A program made the position numbers and the translations under genes. Source: Oscillospiraceae bacterium (GTDB lineage: Bacteria > Bacillota > Clostridia > Oscillospirales > Oscillospiraceae). Taken from it: a stretch of DNA of 16,637 nucleotides. The stretch's first letter is position 1; each line of letters starts with the position of its first letter. Positions 1 to 7,724 of this stretch are shown here, one piece after another. A model generated the notes under the pieces. It saw only the letters and a program-made list of their open reading frames with translations, searched no databases and was not told the origin of the DNA. The stretch covers positions 1 to 16,637 of the forward strand of contig JAFRAF010000239.1 of the NCBI GenBank assembly GCA_017405545.1, read 5' to 3'.

Positions 1-1892
1 AGCTTTTCAACTATAAACTGCACGTTTATCTCGTCCAGGCTCCTGGCCGAGATACTCACAGTGCTGGCCGTCTCCGGGAAAACCACAAAGGACGCCCTGA
101 CGCCGGAGATATTCAGCAGCTCATCCGCCGCCTGGGCGGCGATTATCCTGCTCTGCATGGTCTCCGGCACGGAGATGGCTATGCCCGCCTTGTAGAGCTT
201 TGCTTTCTGTATGATGCCGTAGCGGGTCTTGGCCGTCTCCATATCGCTCTGGAGCATGCGCTTTACGTCCGCCGTGTCGGCCCCGGCCCTTCTCAGGAAG
301 GCCGCCGCCTCAAAGGTGCGGCTGCCGGTGCGCATGGCAAAGCTCTTTGTATCCAGTATGATGCCGGCCATAAGGGCCTCGGCCTCCACCTTCTGTATGT
401 CCTCGGTCTCCAGCATGTACTGCAGGAGCTCCGCCACCAGCTCGCAGGTGGATGAGGCGTAGGGCTCATGGAAGCTCAGAGCCGTATTCTGTATGAATGA
501 GGCCGCCCGTCTGTGGTGGTCGATTATGGCCACCCGGTTGCAGGACTCAAGGAGACTGTTGGACTCCACCTGTTCGGGCCTGTTGGTATCCACCACTATG
601 AGCAGGCTCTGGCCGTCCGCCTCCAAAAGGGCGTCCTGGGGCGAAATGAAGGCCCCTGTATAATCCGCGGAGGTCAAGAGCCTGTCTATTAGGCTCTTTG
701 ACACCTGGGTGCTCATGTCTATGACGATCTTTGCCTTTTTGCCGCATTTTCTGGCCGCGCAGCACAGTCCGGCGGCTGCGCCCACGGCGTCCAGATCCGC
801 GTACTTGTGGCCCATGATGTATATCTTGGACGACTCGCTCATGAGCTCGCTCAGGGAGTTGGCCATGACTCTGGACTTCACCTTCGTGCGCTTTTCCAGC
901 TCGGAGGAGCGCCCGCCGAAGAAGTCGAAATTATACCTGTTCTTTATGACGGTCTGGTCTCCGCCACGGGACAGGGCCATGTCTATAGACAGAGAGGCGA
1001 ACTGATAGGCCTCCTCAAAGTTTCTGGCGTCCTTGCCTATGCCTATGCTCACCGTGGCCGGCACGCCACGGACGCTGACCTGACGCACGCTGTCCATCAG
1101 GGAGAACTTGTCGTCGATGAACTGCTGCAGGGCCCGTTCCTCGAAGATGAAGACATATCTGTCGCGGTCATATTTGCAGAGATAGCCGTCGCATATGGCG
1201 GTCCAGTCGCTGACCCTGTCGTCTATCTGGGACATGGTGAGGGACTTCTCTTTCTCCGATGTGTTCTTGAGCAGCTCCTCGTAGTTGTCTATCACTATCA
1301 GGGCGAACACGGGGCGTGAATCCATGTACTCCGCCTCCAGAGTGGAGTAATAGGTCACGTCCATCCAGTATGTGGTTGCGATCCAGGCGGGGTCGCTGCC
1401 CTTCAGTCCCGTGCGCACCAGGCTGCCGTAGATGCGGAAGAGCTTGTCATCCAGCTCCACCAGCTCCGGGCACTCGCTCTTCCCCTCGGCGAGCCACTTG
1501 GTGTTGAAGTCCGGCACAAGGTCCGTGATGTCCTTCTCAAACGTGCGGTCGCCCGCGCCGGTGAGCTTGCCGAAGGCCTCGTTGGCCCGGATGATCTTGT
1601 TGTCCTCGACCCCGAACACCACCATGGGCATGGGGAAATTCGCCAGGGAATTCGTGGCAGCGGTGTCCAGATTGTATATCACCGACTCAAGCTCCCGGAC
1701 TATCTCCCGGCTGCGCCTGCGGTTTTGTATGCGGGAGTAGATGAACAGGATTATGATCACGCAGCCCTGTGCGATGACCAGCTCTTTTACGTATCTGCCG
1801 TCGAGGAAATAGGTGGCCGCTGTAAATATCAGGAGTATGATAAAAAACGATCTGGTATTCAGTTCAAAAAGATGTTTGATCTTTTTATTCAA
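1..1892 (-). CDS. gdpP: GdpP, cyclic-di-AMP phosphodiesterase (partial; C-terminus beyond the left edge)
   Basis: 630 codons are present and the frame is open to the edge. Known role: this membrane-anchored family hydrolyses the second messenger c-di-AMP to pApA, affecting potassium and wall homeostasis. Seen in order: two membrane segments near residues 14-31 and 36-53; a PAS-like region about 70-165; a degenerate GGDEF-like region about 190-320; a DHH domain with GHKYADLD at 361-368, VVDTNRP near 433 and IDHH at 457-460. The last visible residues (SARSLDEINVQF) begin the DHHA1 subdomain, so the expected glycine-rich GGGH motif is probably just outside. The start is TTG at 1892: a TAA lies six codons upstream in frame, TTG is the only usable start between, and GAGGGGG sits 7 nt before it. 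It is divergent from the exported protein gene at 2163. Confidence 0.95.
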   Translation of the reverse strand, partial: MNKKIKHLFELNTRSFFIILLIFTAATYFLDGRYVKELVIAQGCVIIILFIYSRIQNRRRSREIVRELESVIYNLDTAATNSLANFPMPMVVFGVEDNKIIRANEAFGKLTGAGDRTFEKDITDLVPDFNTKWLAEGKSECPELVELDDKLFRIYGSLVRTGLKGSDPAWIATTYWMDVTYYSTLEAEYMDSRPVFALIVIDNYEELLKNTSEKEKSLTMSQIDDRVSDWTAICDGYLCKYDRDRYVFIFEERALQQFIDDKFSLMDSVRQVSVRGVPATVSIGIGKDARNFEEAYQFASLSIDMALSRGGDQTVIKNRYNFDFFGGRSSELEKRTKVKSRVMANSLSELMSESSKIYIMGHKYADLDAVGAAAGLCCAARKCGKKAKIVIDMSTQVSKSLIDRLLTSADYTGAFISPQDALLEADGQSLLIVVDTNRPEQVESNSLLESCNRVAIIDHHRRAASFIQNTALSFHEPYASSTCELVAELLQYMLETEDIQKVEAEALMAGIILDTKSFAMRTGSRTFEAAAFLRRAGADTADVKRMLQSDMETAKTRYGIIQKAKLYKAGIAISVPETMQSRIIAAQAADELLNISGVRASFVVFPETASTVSISARSLDEINVQFIVEK

Positions 1893-1938
1893 CTCACTGC
1901 CCCCTCGTTACAGCCGTATAAACAATAACTCAAATTAC

Positions 1939-1967
1939 ATTATAACACATAGCGCAGTAATATTCAA
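1939..1967 (-). promoter_or_regulatory. Sigma-A-type promoter of gdpP
   Basis: On the minus strand TTGAAT (1967-1962) is followed by a 17-bp spacer and TATAAT (1944-1939). A TG one base before the -10 makes it an extended -10. The predicted start of transcription is near 1932, giving a leader of about 40 nt to the TTG start codon of gdpP. The same pair of hexamers with the same spacing precedes the importer operon. Confidence 0.75.
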
Positions 1968-1998
1968 GCTGGTGGACGCCATATATATTTAGCTGAAA

Positions 1999-2020
1999 GA
2001 AAGCCCCCCGGGGCCCTTTC
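1999..2020. repeat. Imperfect palindrome between two divergent promoters
   Basis: GAAAG and CTTTC arms flank a CCCCGGGG core, with two mismatched positions on each side. It lies between the gdpP promoter and the promoter of the gene at 2163. No T-run follows on either strand, so it is not a normal terminator. It could be a protein-binding site or have no role. Confidence 0.4.
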
Positions 2021-2069
2021 GTTGATTTTAACAAATACCGCGGCTTCGCGTCCTTTCGCCCTGTTTATC

Positions 2070-2098
2070 TTGCGCCGGCGTTAAAAATATGCTATGCT
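2070..2098 (+). promoter_or_regulatory. Probable promoter of the exported CuAO-N-domain protein
   Basis: TTGCGC (2070-2075), a 17-bp spacer, then TATGCT (2093-2098). The hexamers match the sigma-A consensus at about four of six positions each. Transcription would start near 2105, leaving a leader of roughly 58 nt before the ATG at 2163. Confidence 0.55.
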
Positions 2099-2162
2099 CG
2101 GGGTAAAACATGGCATATAAGTGCAGAAAACGGAAAAATCTATCGAAACAAGGAGGATAAAT

Positions 2163-3005
2163 ATGAAAAAGCGACTTCTCGGCGCTCTGCTCGCGCTGGC
2201 ACTTCTGTTGTCCATGGCGCTGGCGGTTCCGGCCATGGCGGCAAACGCAAGCGACTACCCGCTCATTTATTCAAACTTCAACACCTCCGCCGTTCAGAAC
2301 GGCCCGGAGTATTATCCTGACTTCACGGTGGGCAGCAGCGACATTCTGGTCCAGGCCATCACCACCTACCACTGGAACTACGGCAGCGGCGCCACGCCCG
2401 GCACCATAAGCATCTACGACTGGGACGATAATCTGATAGGCAAATGGAACGCCTCGGGCCGCAGCAGCTCCGGCGCAAGCAATGTGAACTGGGACGTATT
2501 CCCCAATGTTGTGCTTAAAGCCAACTCGAGATATTACATCGTGGACTCCGATGTCTCCACCTGGAGCTGCAACAGCCAGTCCGAACAATCCGGATTTGCC
2601 GAGGTCCGCGGCAGGGTGAACACCCCCTCATCATCGGGCATCACCGTGACCGTAAACGGTCAGGCCGTGAAGTGGACCGACGCCGCGCCCTTCATCGATC
2701 AGAACAGCCGTACCATGGTCCCCCTGCGCGCCGTGGCCGAGGCCCTGGGTCTGGGCGTGTTCTGGAACGACCAATACAAGGAGGCCTCGTTTACCAGCGC
2801 GAACAAGTCCATTACTTTCCCCATCAACAGCAATTTCTACAGAACAGAGAGCGGCGACTACGGCTCCATGGACACGGCGGCGGTCATAGTGAACAGCCGC
2901 ACCTACGCCCCCATACGCTATCTGGCCGAGTATTTCGGCTATAACGTGGGCTGGGACGGCGCCACAAAGACCGTTATCATCACCGGCGGCCCCGCCATGG
3001 GCTGA
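2163..3005 (+). CDS. Exported protein with C-terminal copper-amine-oxidase-N-like domain
   Basis: 280 residues. The start is ATG at 2163, with AGGAGG at 2151-2156 just upstream; the frame stays open back to a GTG at 2121 but that has no ribosome site. Residues 1-26 are a classic signal peptide (KKR, a long Leu/Ala core, cleavage probably after AMA). Residues about 30-150 are rich in aromatic and beta-strand residues (many Tyr, Trp, Ser, Asn) and I do not recognise them. Residues about 160-275 match the copper amine oxidase N-terminal-like domain of Firmicute surface proteins: VTVNGQAV, a TMVPLRAVAEALG block at 184-196, then RTYAPIRYLAEYFG at 246-259 and VGWD. This domain is not catalytic and usually occurs in wall-associated proteins. 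No sortase motif or second membrane span is visible, so secretion or loose wall association is inferred. Function unknown. Confidence 0.87.
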   Translation: MKKRLLGALLALALLLSMALAVPAMAANASDYPLIYSNFNTSAVQNGPEYYPDFTVGSSDILVQAITTYHWNYGSGATPGTISIYDWDDNLIGKWNASGRSSSGASNVNWDVFPNVVLKANSRYYIVDSDVSTWSCNSQSEQSGFAEVRGRVNTPSSSGITVTVNGQAVKWTDAAPFIDQNSRTMVPLRAVAEALGLGVFWNDQYKEASFTSANKSITFPINSNFYRTESGDYGSMDTAAVIVNSRTYAPIRYLAEYFGYNVGWDGATKTVIITGGPAMG

Positions 3006-3075
3006 TGCCCGTACACAAGGGAAACGGGCCCGGCACGGCCCTAAACACAATAAAACATACAATACAAGTCATACA

Positions 3076-3110
3076 GGGCGGCTGCAGAAACAGCAGCCGC
3101 CCGTTTTTAT
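3076..3110 (+). terminator. Rho-independent terminator of the exported-protein gene
   Basis: A perfect 10-bp stem GGGCGGCTGC (3076-3085) / GCAGCCGCCC (3093-3102) with a 7-nt loop, followed by G and five T at 3104-3108. It lies 70 nt after the stop codon at 3005. Confidence 0.9.
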
Positions 3111-3159
3111 GCCTGCGCCCGCGTTCCCGCGTCAAAGGCCGGCGGCAGGAGAATACACA

Positions 3160-3188
3160 ACGCCCCGGGAAACTGCATCCCGGGGCGT
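3160..3188 (-). terminator. Stem-loop terminator of the mltG-gntR transcript
   Basis: An 11-bp stem ACGCCCCGGGA / TCCCGGGGCGT with a 7-nt loop, beginning 25 nt past the GntR stop. On the minus strand the following bases are TGTGTATTCT, a weak T-rich tail, so termination may be partial. Confidence 0.65.
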
Positions 3189-3212
3189 ATTATCGCTTTG
3201 GCTATGTATGCT

Positions 3213-3944
3213 TTATACCTCGAAGGGCACCAGCTTCTGCCAGGCCTCATCCACCCTGTCAATAAGGGCGGGTATGGCGTTCCCGTCGCCCGACTCCAGC
3301 ACATCTACAATGTCGCTGTAGAGCTCCACCAGCACAAAGCGGTCGAGGTTCGGACAGTCCATGGCGGCGTTCACGGCCATGTTACGGGAATTATGGGACA
3401 GTCTCAAAACCACCTCATTGAGCTGGATGAGCATGGGGTTTTCCGAGGCAATGCCCAGATATTCATAGAACTCCACCGTAGTCATGTAAAGCTTATCCCT
3501 GTCTATGTCGTCCTGTGAGAAGCCTTCTCTCACGTGCTCTATGAGTTGACGCAGATGGCTGACCTTTTCCGGCGTCATCCGCTTTATGGCCGCCCAGAGG
3601 ACGGCGTTGAGGTTCGCAAGCTTGAACTCCAGCAGCTGCTCCTTTGACCTGCGGACCAGTATGAGTCCGTACACCATCGGGTCGAGAAGCTTATGTGAAA
3701 ACTCTTCTACTACAAATGTGCCGTCAGCTCTGCGTATCTCAAGCACTCCGAAGGCCACAAGCACTTTTATGGCCTCTCTGACAGAGTTTCTTCCGACTCC
3801 CAGCTTTTCGGAAAACTCCATCTCGGTAGGCAGCTTGTCGCCGGGCTTTAATCTGCCATCGACCAGCGCCTCCGTTATACGCTGTATTATCTCTTCAGAT
3901 ACAGGTCCTCTCGGTAATTCGTCAAACATGCTGTCATATGCCAT
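3213..3944 (-). CDS. FadR-subfamily GntR transcriptional regulator
   Basis: 243 residues, the usual length for this family. The N-terminal winged helix-turn-helix spans about 15-78 and shows the family signature: LKPGDKLPTEMEFSEKLGV (32-50), GRNSVREAIKVL (51-62), then the wing GVLEIRRADGTFV (66-78). The remaining all-helical part (about 95-235) is the FCD-type ligand-binding region, which in characterised members binds small carboxylates, sometimes through a metal. No ligand can be named here. The start ATG at 3944 has GGGAG a short distance upstream. It begins 21 nt after the mltG stop on the same strand with no terminator between, so the two are probably co-transcribed. Unlike many FadR regulators, no metabolic gene is next to it. 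Confidence 0.92.
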   Translation of the reverse strand: MAYDSMFDELPRGPVSEEIIQRITEALVDGRLKPGDKLPTEMEFSEKLGVGRNSVREAIKVLVAFGVLEIRRADGTFVVEEFSHKLLDPMVYGLILVRRSKEQLLEFKLANLNAVLWAAIKRMTPEKVSHLRQLIEHVREGFSQDDIDRDKLYMTTVEFYEYLGIASENPMLIQLNEVVLRLSHNSRNMAVNAAMDCPNLDRFVLVELYSDIVDVLESGDGNAIPALIDRVDEAWQKLVPFEV

Positions 3945-3965
3945 TTTCTTCTTCTCCCGCGTTTT

Positions 3966-5816
3966 TTATTCTGCATTTCCAATATATTCGCTGCTGTTGA
4001 GGAAATTGACGAAGGAATCATAGCTTCTGAAGAACTTATGCGTTCCCTCTGTGCTGAGTCCGTAGTAGAAATAATTGGTATCCTCAGGCCACAAAGCAGC
4101 TTTTATTGAGGCCGCGCCCGGGTTGGATATGGGCCCCGGCGTCAGGCCCTTGTACATATAGGTGTTGTACGGATCATCCATGGAGGTGGACACTTCCTGT
4201 CCGGTCCTGGACGCCGCGTAGTACAGGCAGGCGTCGATCTGGAGATATCCGGCGGTCTTTGCGCCGGGGTTGTTCAGTCTGTTGAAGATAACAGACGAAA
4301 TGGTGGCGCGTTCGCTGTCGCTTCCGGCCTCTTTTTCTATCATGGAGGCCACTGTGATGATCTGTTTCATGGTCAGGCCGCGGTTTGAAGCGCGTTCTGT
4401 GTACTCCTCGGGCCACTTCGACTCAAAGTTGGACAGGAATTTCCCCAGTACTCTGGAAGCCGTGTCATTCACATAGAATTTATAGGTATCCGGGAAGAGG
4501 TAGCCCTCCAGCCGGTACTTATCCCCAATATCGTCCGTGGGCAGGAAATCGAATTCCTCGAAGTTGTAATTGGCGGCCGCATCCCACAGTTCGTCGCTGC
4601 TGCAGACCTTGTTCTCCTCCAGCAGCTCTATTATCTGGGCCAGCGTATAGCCCTCGGGCACGGTGACCGAGACCTCCACTCTCGTGCCGCCGGTGGAGGT
4701 CATGCCGTTTACCAGCGCTCTGTAGTCATAGGAGCCGTCCAGCACATAGGTGCCGCCGGAGACCTTGTCCTCCGCGTGGGACATGCCCGCGTAGAACACA
4801 AAGAGCTTTTTATAGCGTATCAGGTCCGCGTCGAAAAGGGCGTCGGCCATCTCCTCGGCGGTGGCCTTGTCGGGTATGGTGACCTCGGCCTCGCCGGGCG
4901 ATCTCCCCAGGGCCAGCACGTCGCTGGCGGCGAGCCAGAGTATGGCTGCCAGAGCCGCGCTGACACAGAGCACAAAGATGAAGTACAGAAGTCCGCCGAC
5001 TATGCCGGTGGTCCTGGCCTTGTGCCTCACCACGGGGCGGAAATCCTCATCCAGATCCTCTTCATCGGACTCTTCGGCCTTTTTATTCTTCTTCTCGCGC
5101 TTCTTGAGCTTTTCGGCGAACTTCGGGCCCGCCTCCTCGGCGGCCTCGGAGTCACCGTCGTATCCGTCTTCGTCGCCGGCGTACTCCATGTCCTCTTCAT
5201 CGGACTCATAATCGTAGTCCCCGGCATTTTCCCCGGCGTCCTCGGCGGGGATCGCCCTGTCAAGGCCGGGCGCGGGGGCAAGGGGAACCTCCTCAAACGC
5301 CCCTGCCTCGGGGACAAAGCGGGTAGCGTCGGCGGCGTCAGCCGGAGCTTCGTTCTCCATGGCTATCTGGCGCTTGTGCTCCTCCATTATCTCATCAAAG
5401 GTGGGCAGGTCTATTCCGCCCGGCAGGATGGGCGCGCTTTCATCCTCGGGCGCATCCTCATACGCGCTCTCCTCGGCCACGTCCGCATGCCGGGCCCGGC
5501 GGGCGGCTTTTGCGGCCCGTTTTTCGGCCATGCGCCTCTCCCTGCGGGTCAGCGCGGCCTCAACGGCGGAGTCATCCTCCGCGTAGGCGGCGTCCGGCGC
5601 GTCAGCGTCGGCAAAGGCGCTCTGCTCCGTGACGTCCCTCTCACCGTTCGTGCCCGGTACGGAGTCCAGATCCACAAAGCTGCCCACGTTCGGATGGCGG
5701 GTCTTGCTGTACTCCTCCCAGATGTCGCTGCTGACATCGGCGGAGCCGCTGTTTTCCGTCTCCACATTGAGTATATCGTCATGAAATTCTTTCCAGAAGC
5801 TGTTTTTCTTTGGCAT
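3966..5816 (-). CDS. mltG: MltG-type endolytic murein transglycosylase with long acidic cytoplasmic extension
   Basis: 616 residues against roughly 340-380 for typical MltG. Residues 1-270 are hydrophilic and low-complexity: Asp/Glu/Ala-rich, with a basic Arg/Lys/Ala patch (91-108) and a Lys-rich stretch (232-248). One membrane span lies at about 271-297. The extracytoplasmic part has a LysM-like subdomain (about 385-415, VTVPEGYTLAQI) and the YceG/MltG catalytic domain: LEGYLFPDTY (437-446), SMIEKEAGSDSERA (491-504) with the catalytic Glu, NRLNNPG, and LTPGPISNPG (558-567). Known role: cleaves nascent glycan strands to set chain length. The start ATG at 5816 is the first possible one, because a TAG lies two codons upstream. 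The best ribosome site, GGGAGG, is 15 nt away, which is long. It heads a transcript with the GntR gene. Confidence 0.93.
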   Translation of the reverse strand: MPKKNSFWKEFHDDILNVETENSGSADVSSDIWEEYSKTRHPNVGSFVDLDSVPGTNGERDVTEQSAFADADAPDAAYAEDDSAVEAALTRRERRMAEKRAAKAARRARHADVAEESAYEDAPEDESAPILPGGIDLPTFDEIMEEHKRQIAMENEAPADAADATRFVPEAGAFEEVPLAPAPGLDRAIPAEDAGENAGDYDYESDEEDMEYAGDEDGYDGDSEAAEEAGPKFAEKLKKREKKNKKAEESDEEDLDEDFRPVVRHKARTTGIVGGLLYFIFVLCVSAALAAILWLAASDVLALGRSPGEAEVTIPDKATAEEMADALFDADLIRYKKLFVFYAGMSHAEDKVSGGTYVLDGSYDYRALVNGMTSTGGTRVEVSVTVPEGYTLAQIIELLEENKVCSSDELWDAAANYNFEEFDFLPTDDIGDKYRLEGYLFPDTYKFYVNDTASRVLGKFLSNFESKWPEEYTERASNRGLTMKQIITVASMIEKEAGSDSERATISSVIFNRLNNPGAKTAGYLQIDACLYYAASRTGQEVSTSMDDPYNTYMYKGLTPGPISNPGAASIKAALWPEDTNYFYYGLSTEGTHKFFRSYDSFVNFLNSSEYIGNAE

Positions 5817-5841
5817 AAGCTAAATAACCGTCCTCCCAATT

Positions 5842-5880
5842 CGGCGGCAGTAACCCGCCGGGCACCCGCGGCATAGTATA
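5842..5880 (-). promoter_or_regulatory. Tentative mltG promoter and leader hairpin
   Basis: On the minus strand TATACT (5880-5875) is a reasonable -10, but nothing near the -35 position resembles the consensus. Just downstream in the leader, CGGCGG (5842-5847) and CCGCCG (5855-5860) can pair around a 7-nt loop. Offered as a weak prediction. Confidence 0.3.
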
Positions 5881-6000
5881 AACCGGACGGCGGCCAAAAG
5901 GCGGTCGGGGCGCGGATAGTGCCTCTTACTCAGACTGCGCGGCATAGACAGCCAACAATAATCAACAGCCGGCGCGCAGCGGCGGAATGGAGTTTTTCAT

Positions 6001-6135
6001 ATGTGCGGAAATAATTACGGCGGTAATTCCTGTATCTGGATCATCCTTATCCTCATAATCATCTTCGGATGCGGAGGATACGGCGGCAGCTGCGGCGGCT
6101 GCGGCTGTGACAACAACTGCGGCCCCTGCTGCTGA
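6001..6135 (+). CDS. Small Cys/Gly-rich single-span membrane peptide (44 aa)
   Basis: 44 codons, ATG at 6001 and TGA at 6133-6135. GGAG (5989-5992) lies 8 nt upstream, and a strong terminator follows 16 nt after the stop, so the unit looks real and autonomous. Residues 1-11 are MCGNNYGGNSC; 12-22 are almost purely Ile/Leu with one Trp, a membrane span extending to about residue 24; 23-44 are Gly, Cys, Asn and Tyr with eight Cys, ending in GPCC. There are ten cysteines in all (2, 11, 24, 31, 34, 36, 40, 43, 44 and the one at the span boundary counted once each as read from the codons). The plan of short Gly-rich ends around one hydrophobic stretch resembles small sporulation or membrane proteins of the YjcZ type, but the Cys richness is different and I do not assign it. 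Metal binding or disulfide crosslinking is possible. Confidence 0.7.
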   Translation: MCGNNYGGNSCIWIILILIIIFGCGGYGGSCGGCGCDNNCGPCC

Positions 6136-6151
6136 TAACAGAAGGGCGTCA

Positions 6152-6183
6152 GGCGGGGCTGGGAACAGTCCCGCCGCCTTTTT
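6152..6183 (+). terminator. Terminator of the 44-aa peptide gene
   Basis: Stem GGCGGGGCTG (6152-6161) / CAGTCCCGCC (6166-6175), 10 bp including one G-T pair, with a GGAA tetraloop, then GCC and five T (6179-6183). Confidence 0.88.
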
Positions 6184-6234
6184 AAAGCTGAATCTATTCT
6201 GCTCAGGAGCGCTTCGCGCTTCTGTTTTTTCTTA

Positions 6235-6795
6235 TCAGGTCCGGGGCTGCTGTCTGTCCCAGACCATCTTCCCGGCGATCTCAGCCGCCGCATCGTCGCC
6301 CCTCAGGGCGGCCAGCAGCTCAAAGCCGTAGTCCAGGGACGCGCCGGCCCCCTTGCCGGTTATGATGTTTCCGTCCCTCACGGCGTAGGGTCCGTCCAGC
6401 ACCCGGGACGCCTGCATGTACTGCACATGGGCGGGATGGCACACGCAGCGCTTTCCCTCCATAAGTCCTGCCTCCTTCAGCACTCTGGGCGCGGCGCATA
6501 TGGCGGCCAGCAGAAGTCCCCGCTCATTGGCCCGCTTCAAAAGCTCCAGCACGGGCTGGGTCTTCTCCAGCGTCTCCGTGCCCTTGAGCCCTCCGGGAAT
6601 CACTATCATCTCGGCCCTGTCCAGCTCCACGTCTTCCAGCAGGCAATCTGCCTTCACCTGTACGCCGTGGCCGCCCGTGACCTCCGTACCGAAGGCTCCG
6701 GCGGTGCGCACCTCTACGCCGCCCCGCCTGAGTATATCCACAGGGGCCAGGGCCTCGATCTCCTCAAATCCGTCTGCAAGAATGACATAAACCAT
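6235..6795 (-). CDS. DJ-1/PfpI family protein (class I glutamine amidotransferase-like)
   Basis: 186 residues. It opens with MVYVILADGFEEIEALAPVD, the DJ-1 subgroup hallmark with the conserved Glu in GFEEIEA. The nucleophile-elbow Cys is in AAICAAPRVL (about 94-103), and the usual GxGAS segment near the C-terminus is present (TGKGAGASLDYGFELL). Known family activities include deglycase, chaperone and thiol-sensing roles; the substrate cannot be told from sequence. The start is ATG 6795 with GGAG 6 nt upstream; a TTG at 6807 would remove that site. It begins 29 nt after the glycosyltransferase stop and is probably translated from the same transcript. No clear minus-strand terminator was found after it. 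Confidence 0.92.
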   Translation of the reverse strand: MVYVILADGFEEIEALAPVDILRRGGVEVRTAGAFGTEVTGGHGVQVKADCLLEDVELDRAEMIVIPGGLKGTETLEKTQPVLELLKRANERGLLLAAICAAPRVLKEAGLMEGKRCVCHPAHVQYMQASRVLDGPYAVRDGNIITGKGAGASLDYGFELLAALRGDDAAAEIAGKMVWDRQQPRT

Positions 6796-6824
6796 AGCCG
6801 TCTCCAATTTTCGCGCCGCGGGCG

Positions 6825-7568
6825 TCAGCGGCTTCGGGCCGCCCTTCTCTCACGGCGGCGCTGTCTGAACACATCCATCATAAAGGCGGGCAGGGTCCTT
6901 GCCATGCGCTTGAAGCGCCAGGGCTCCGTGAGCAGTCTGTACAGCCACTCAAGGCCCAGCTTCTGCCAGCCCTTGGGCGCCCGCTGTACCTGTCCGGCGT
7001 ACACGTCCATGGAGCCGCCCAGTCCGGCCATAAGGCCCACGCTCAGCTTCTCCCGGTTGCGGCCCATCCAGTGCTCCTGGGCCGATGCGCCCAAGCACAC
7101 CAGCAGCAGATCCGGGGACACGGCGTTTATCTTTTCTATCACGGGGCCGTCGTCGCTGAAATAGCCGTTGTTGATACCGGCAATCCTCAGTCCGGGACAA
7201 CGTCTGCACAGATTCTCTGCGGCCTCCTCGGCCACGCCGGGCTTCGCGCCCAGCAGGAAAACCGTACCGCCCCGCTTGCCCAGCTCCTGCATGACAGACA
7301 GGCCGAAGTCAATACCGGCCACCTTTTCCTTAAGCGGCCGCCCCAGCAGCCTGGCGCCGTATATCACGCCAATGCCGTCCGGAAGGACCATCTCCGCCGA
7401 GTTGACAATCTCCTTGAGGGAGGGGTCGGCGCCGCACATGGAGACTATCTCCGCGTTCGGGGTGACAACTATTGCGGACGATCTGCTCTCCGTCAGCTCC
7501 ATGCCGCGGGAGACAGCCTCATCCATGCTGATGCTGTCAAAGCTTATGCCCAAAACGTCGATTTTCAT
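6825..7568 (-). CDS. WecG/TagA/CpsF family glycosyltransferase (GT26)
   Basis: 247 residues, the usual length. Characterised members transfer ManNAc or ManNAcA from UDP-sugars to lipid-linked GlcNAc in making wall teichoic acid linkage units or surface polysaccharides. Motifs read: VVTPNAEIV (34-42) with Thr36, LPDGIGVIYGARLLG (62-76) with Asp64 as the likely catalytic base by analogy with TagA, FLLGAKPGVAEEAA, GYF, LLLVCLGASAQEHWM, and GLGGSMDVYAGQVQRAP. The C-terminus (about 200-247) is rich in Arg and aromatic residues (WLYRLL, PWRFKRMAR, RQRRRERRAARSR), fitting the membrane-docking appendage of this family. The ATG at 7568 has GGAG 6 nt upstream; the ATG at 7580 has no such site. Whether it serves teichoic acid or another glycan here is unknown. 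Confidence 0.92.
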   Translation of the reverse strand: MKIDVLGISFDSISMDEAVSRGMELTESRSSAIVVTPNAEIVSMCGADPSLKEIVNSAEMVLPDGIGVIYGARLLGRPLKEKVAGIDFGLSVMQELGKRGGTVFLLGAKPGVAEEAAENLCRRCPGLRIAGINNGYFSDDGPVIEKINAVSPDLLLVCLGASAQEHWMGRNREKLSVGLMAGLGGSMDVYAGQVQRAPKGWQKLGLEWLYRLLTEPWRFKRMARTLPAFMMDVFRQRRRERRAARSR

Positions 7569-7651
7569 AAGGATCTCCATTCTACCGACTCTGTGTCATG
7601 CCAAGTGAGCCGGAAGCGGTTTTGAATGATCAGGTCCCGGTTCCGAGCATC

Positions 7652-7674
7652 AAAAAACCGAGCTGAAAACCAGC
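7652..7674 (-). promoter_or_regulatory. Small hairpin with T-run in the glycosyltransferase leader
   Basis: On the minus strand GCTG-GTTTT-CAGC (7674-7662) is followed by TCGG and six T (7657-7652), within the roughly 120-nt leader of the gene starting at 7568. The stem is only 4 bp. It could be a weak attenuator, or chance. Confidence 0.25.
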
Positions 7675-7694
7675 CCATTTAAATGATAAACTAT

Positions 7695-7724
7695 ATTATA
7701 ACACTTCTATTTCTATTTTGTCTA
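7695..7724 (-). promoter_or_regulatory. Promoter of the glycosyltransferase/DJ-1 transcript
   Basis: On the minus strand TAGACA (7724-7719), an 18-bp spacer, and TATAAT (7700-7695) preceded by TG one base away (extended -10). Transcription would start near 7688, giving a leader of about 120 nt. Confidence 0.65.

Noticed and set aside
3160-3188. Terminator for the plus-strand gene at 2163
   Set aside because: A better plus-strand terminator precedes it at 3076-3110, and this stem lies directly after the minus-strand regulator.
4776-5876. 366-codon open frame on the plus strand opposite mltG
   Set aside because: It is the shadow of the acidic low-complexity region of mltG and shows no domain.
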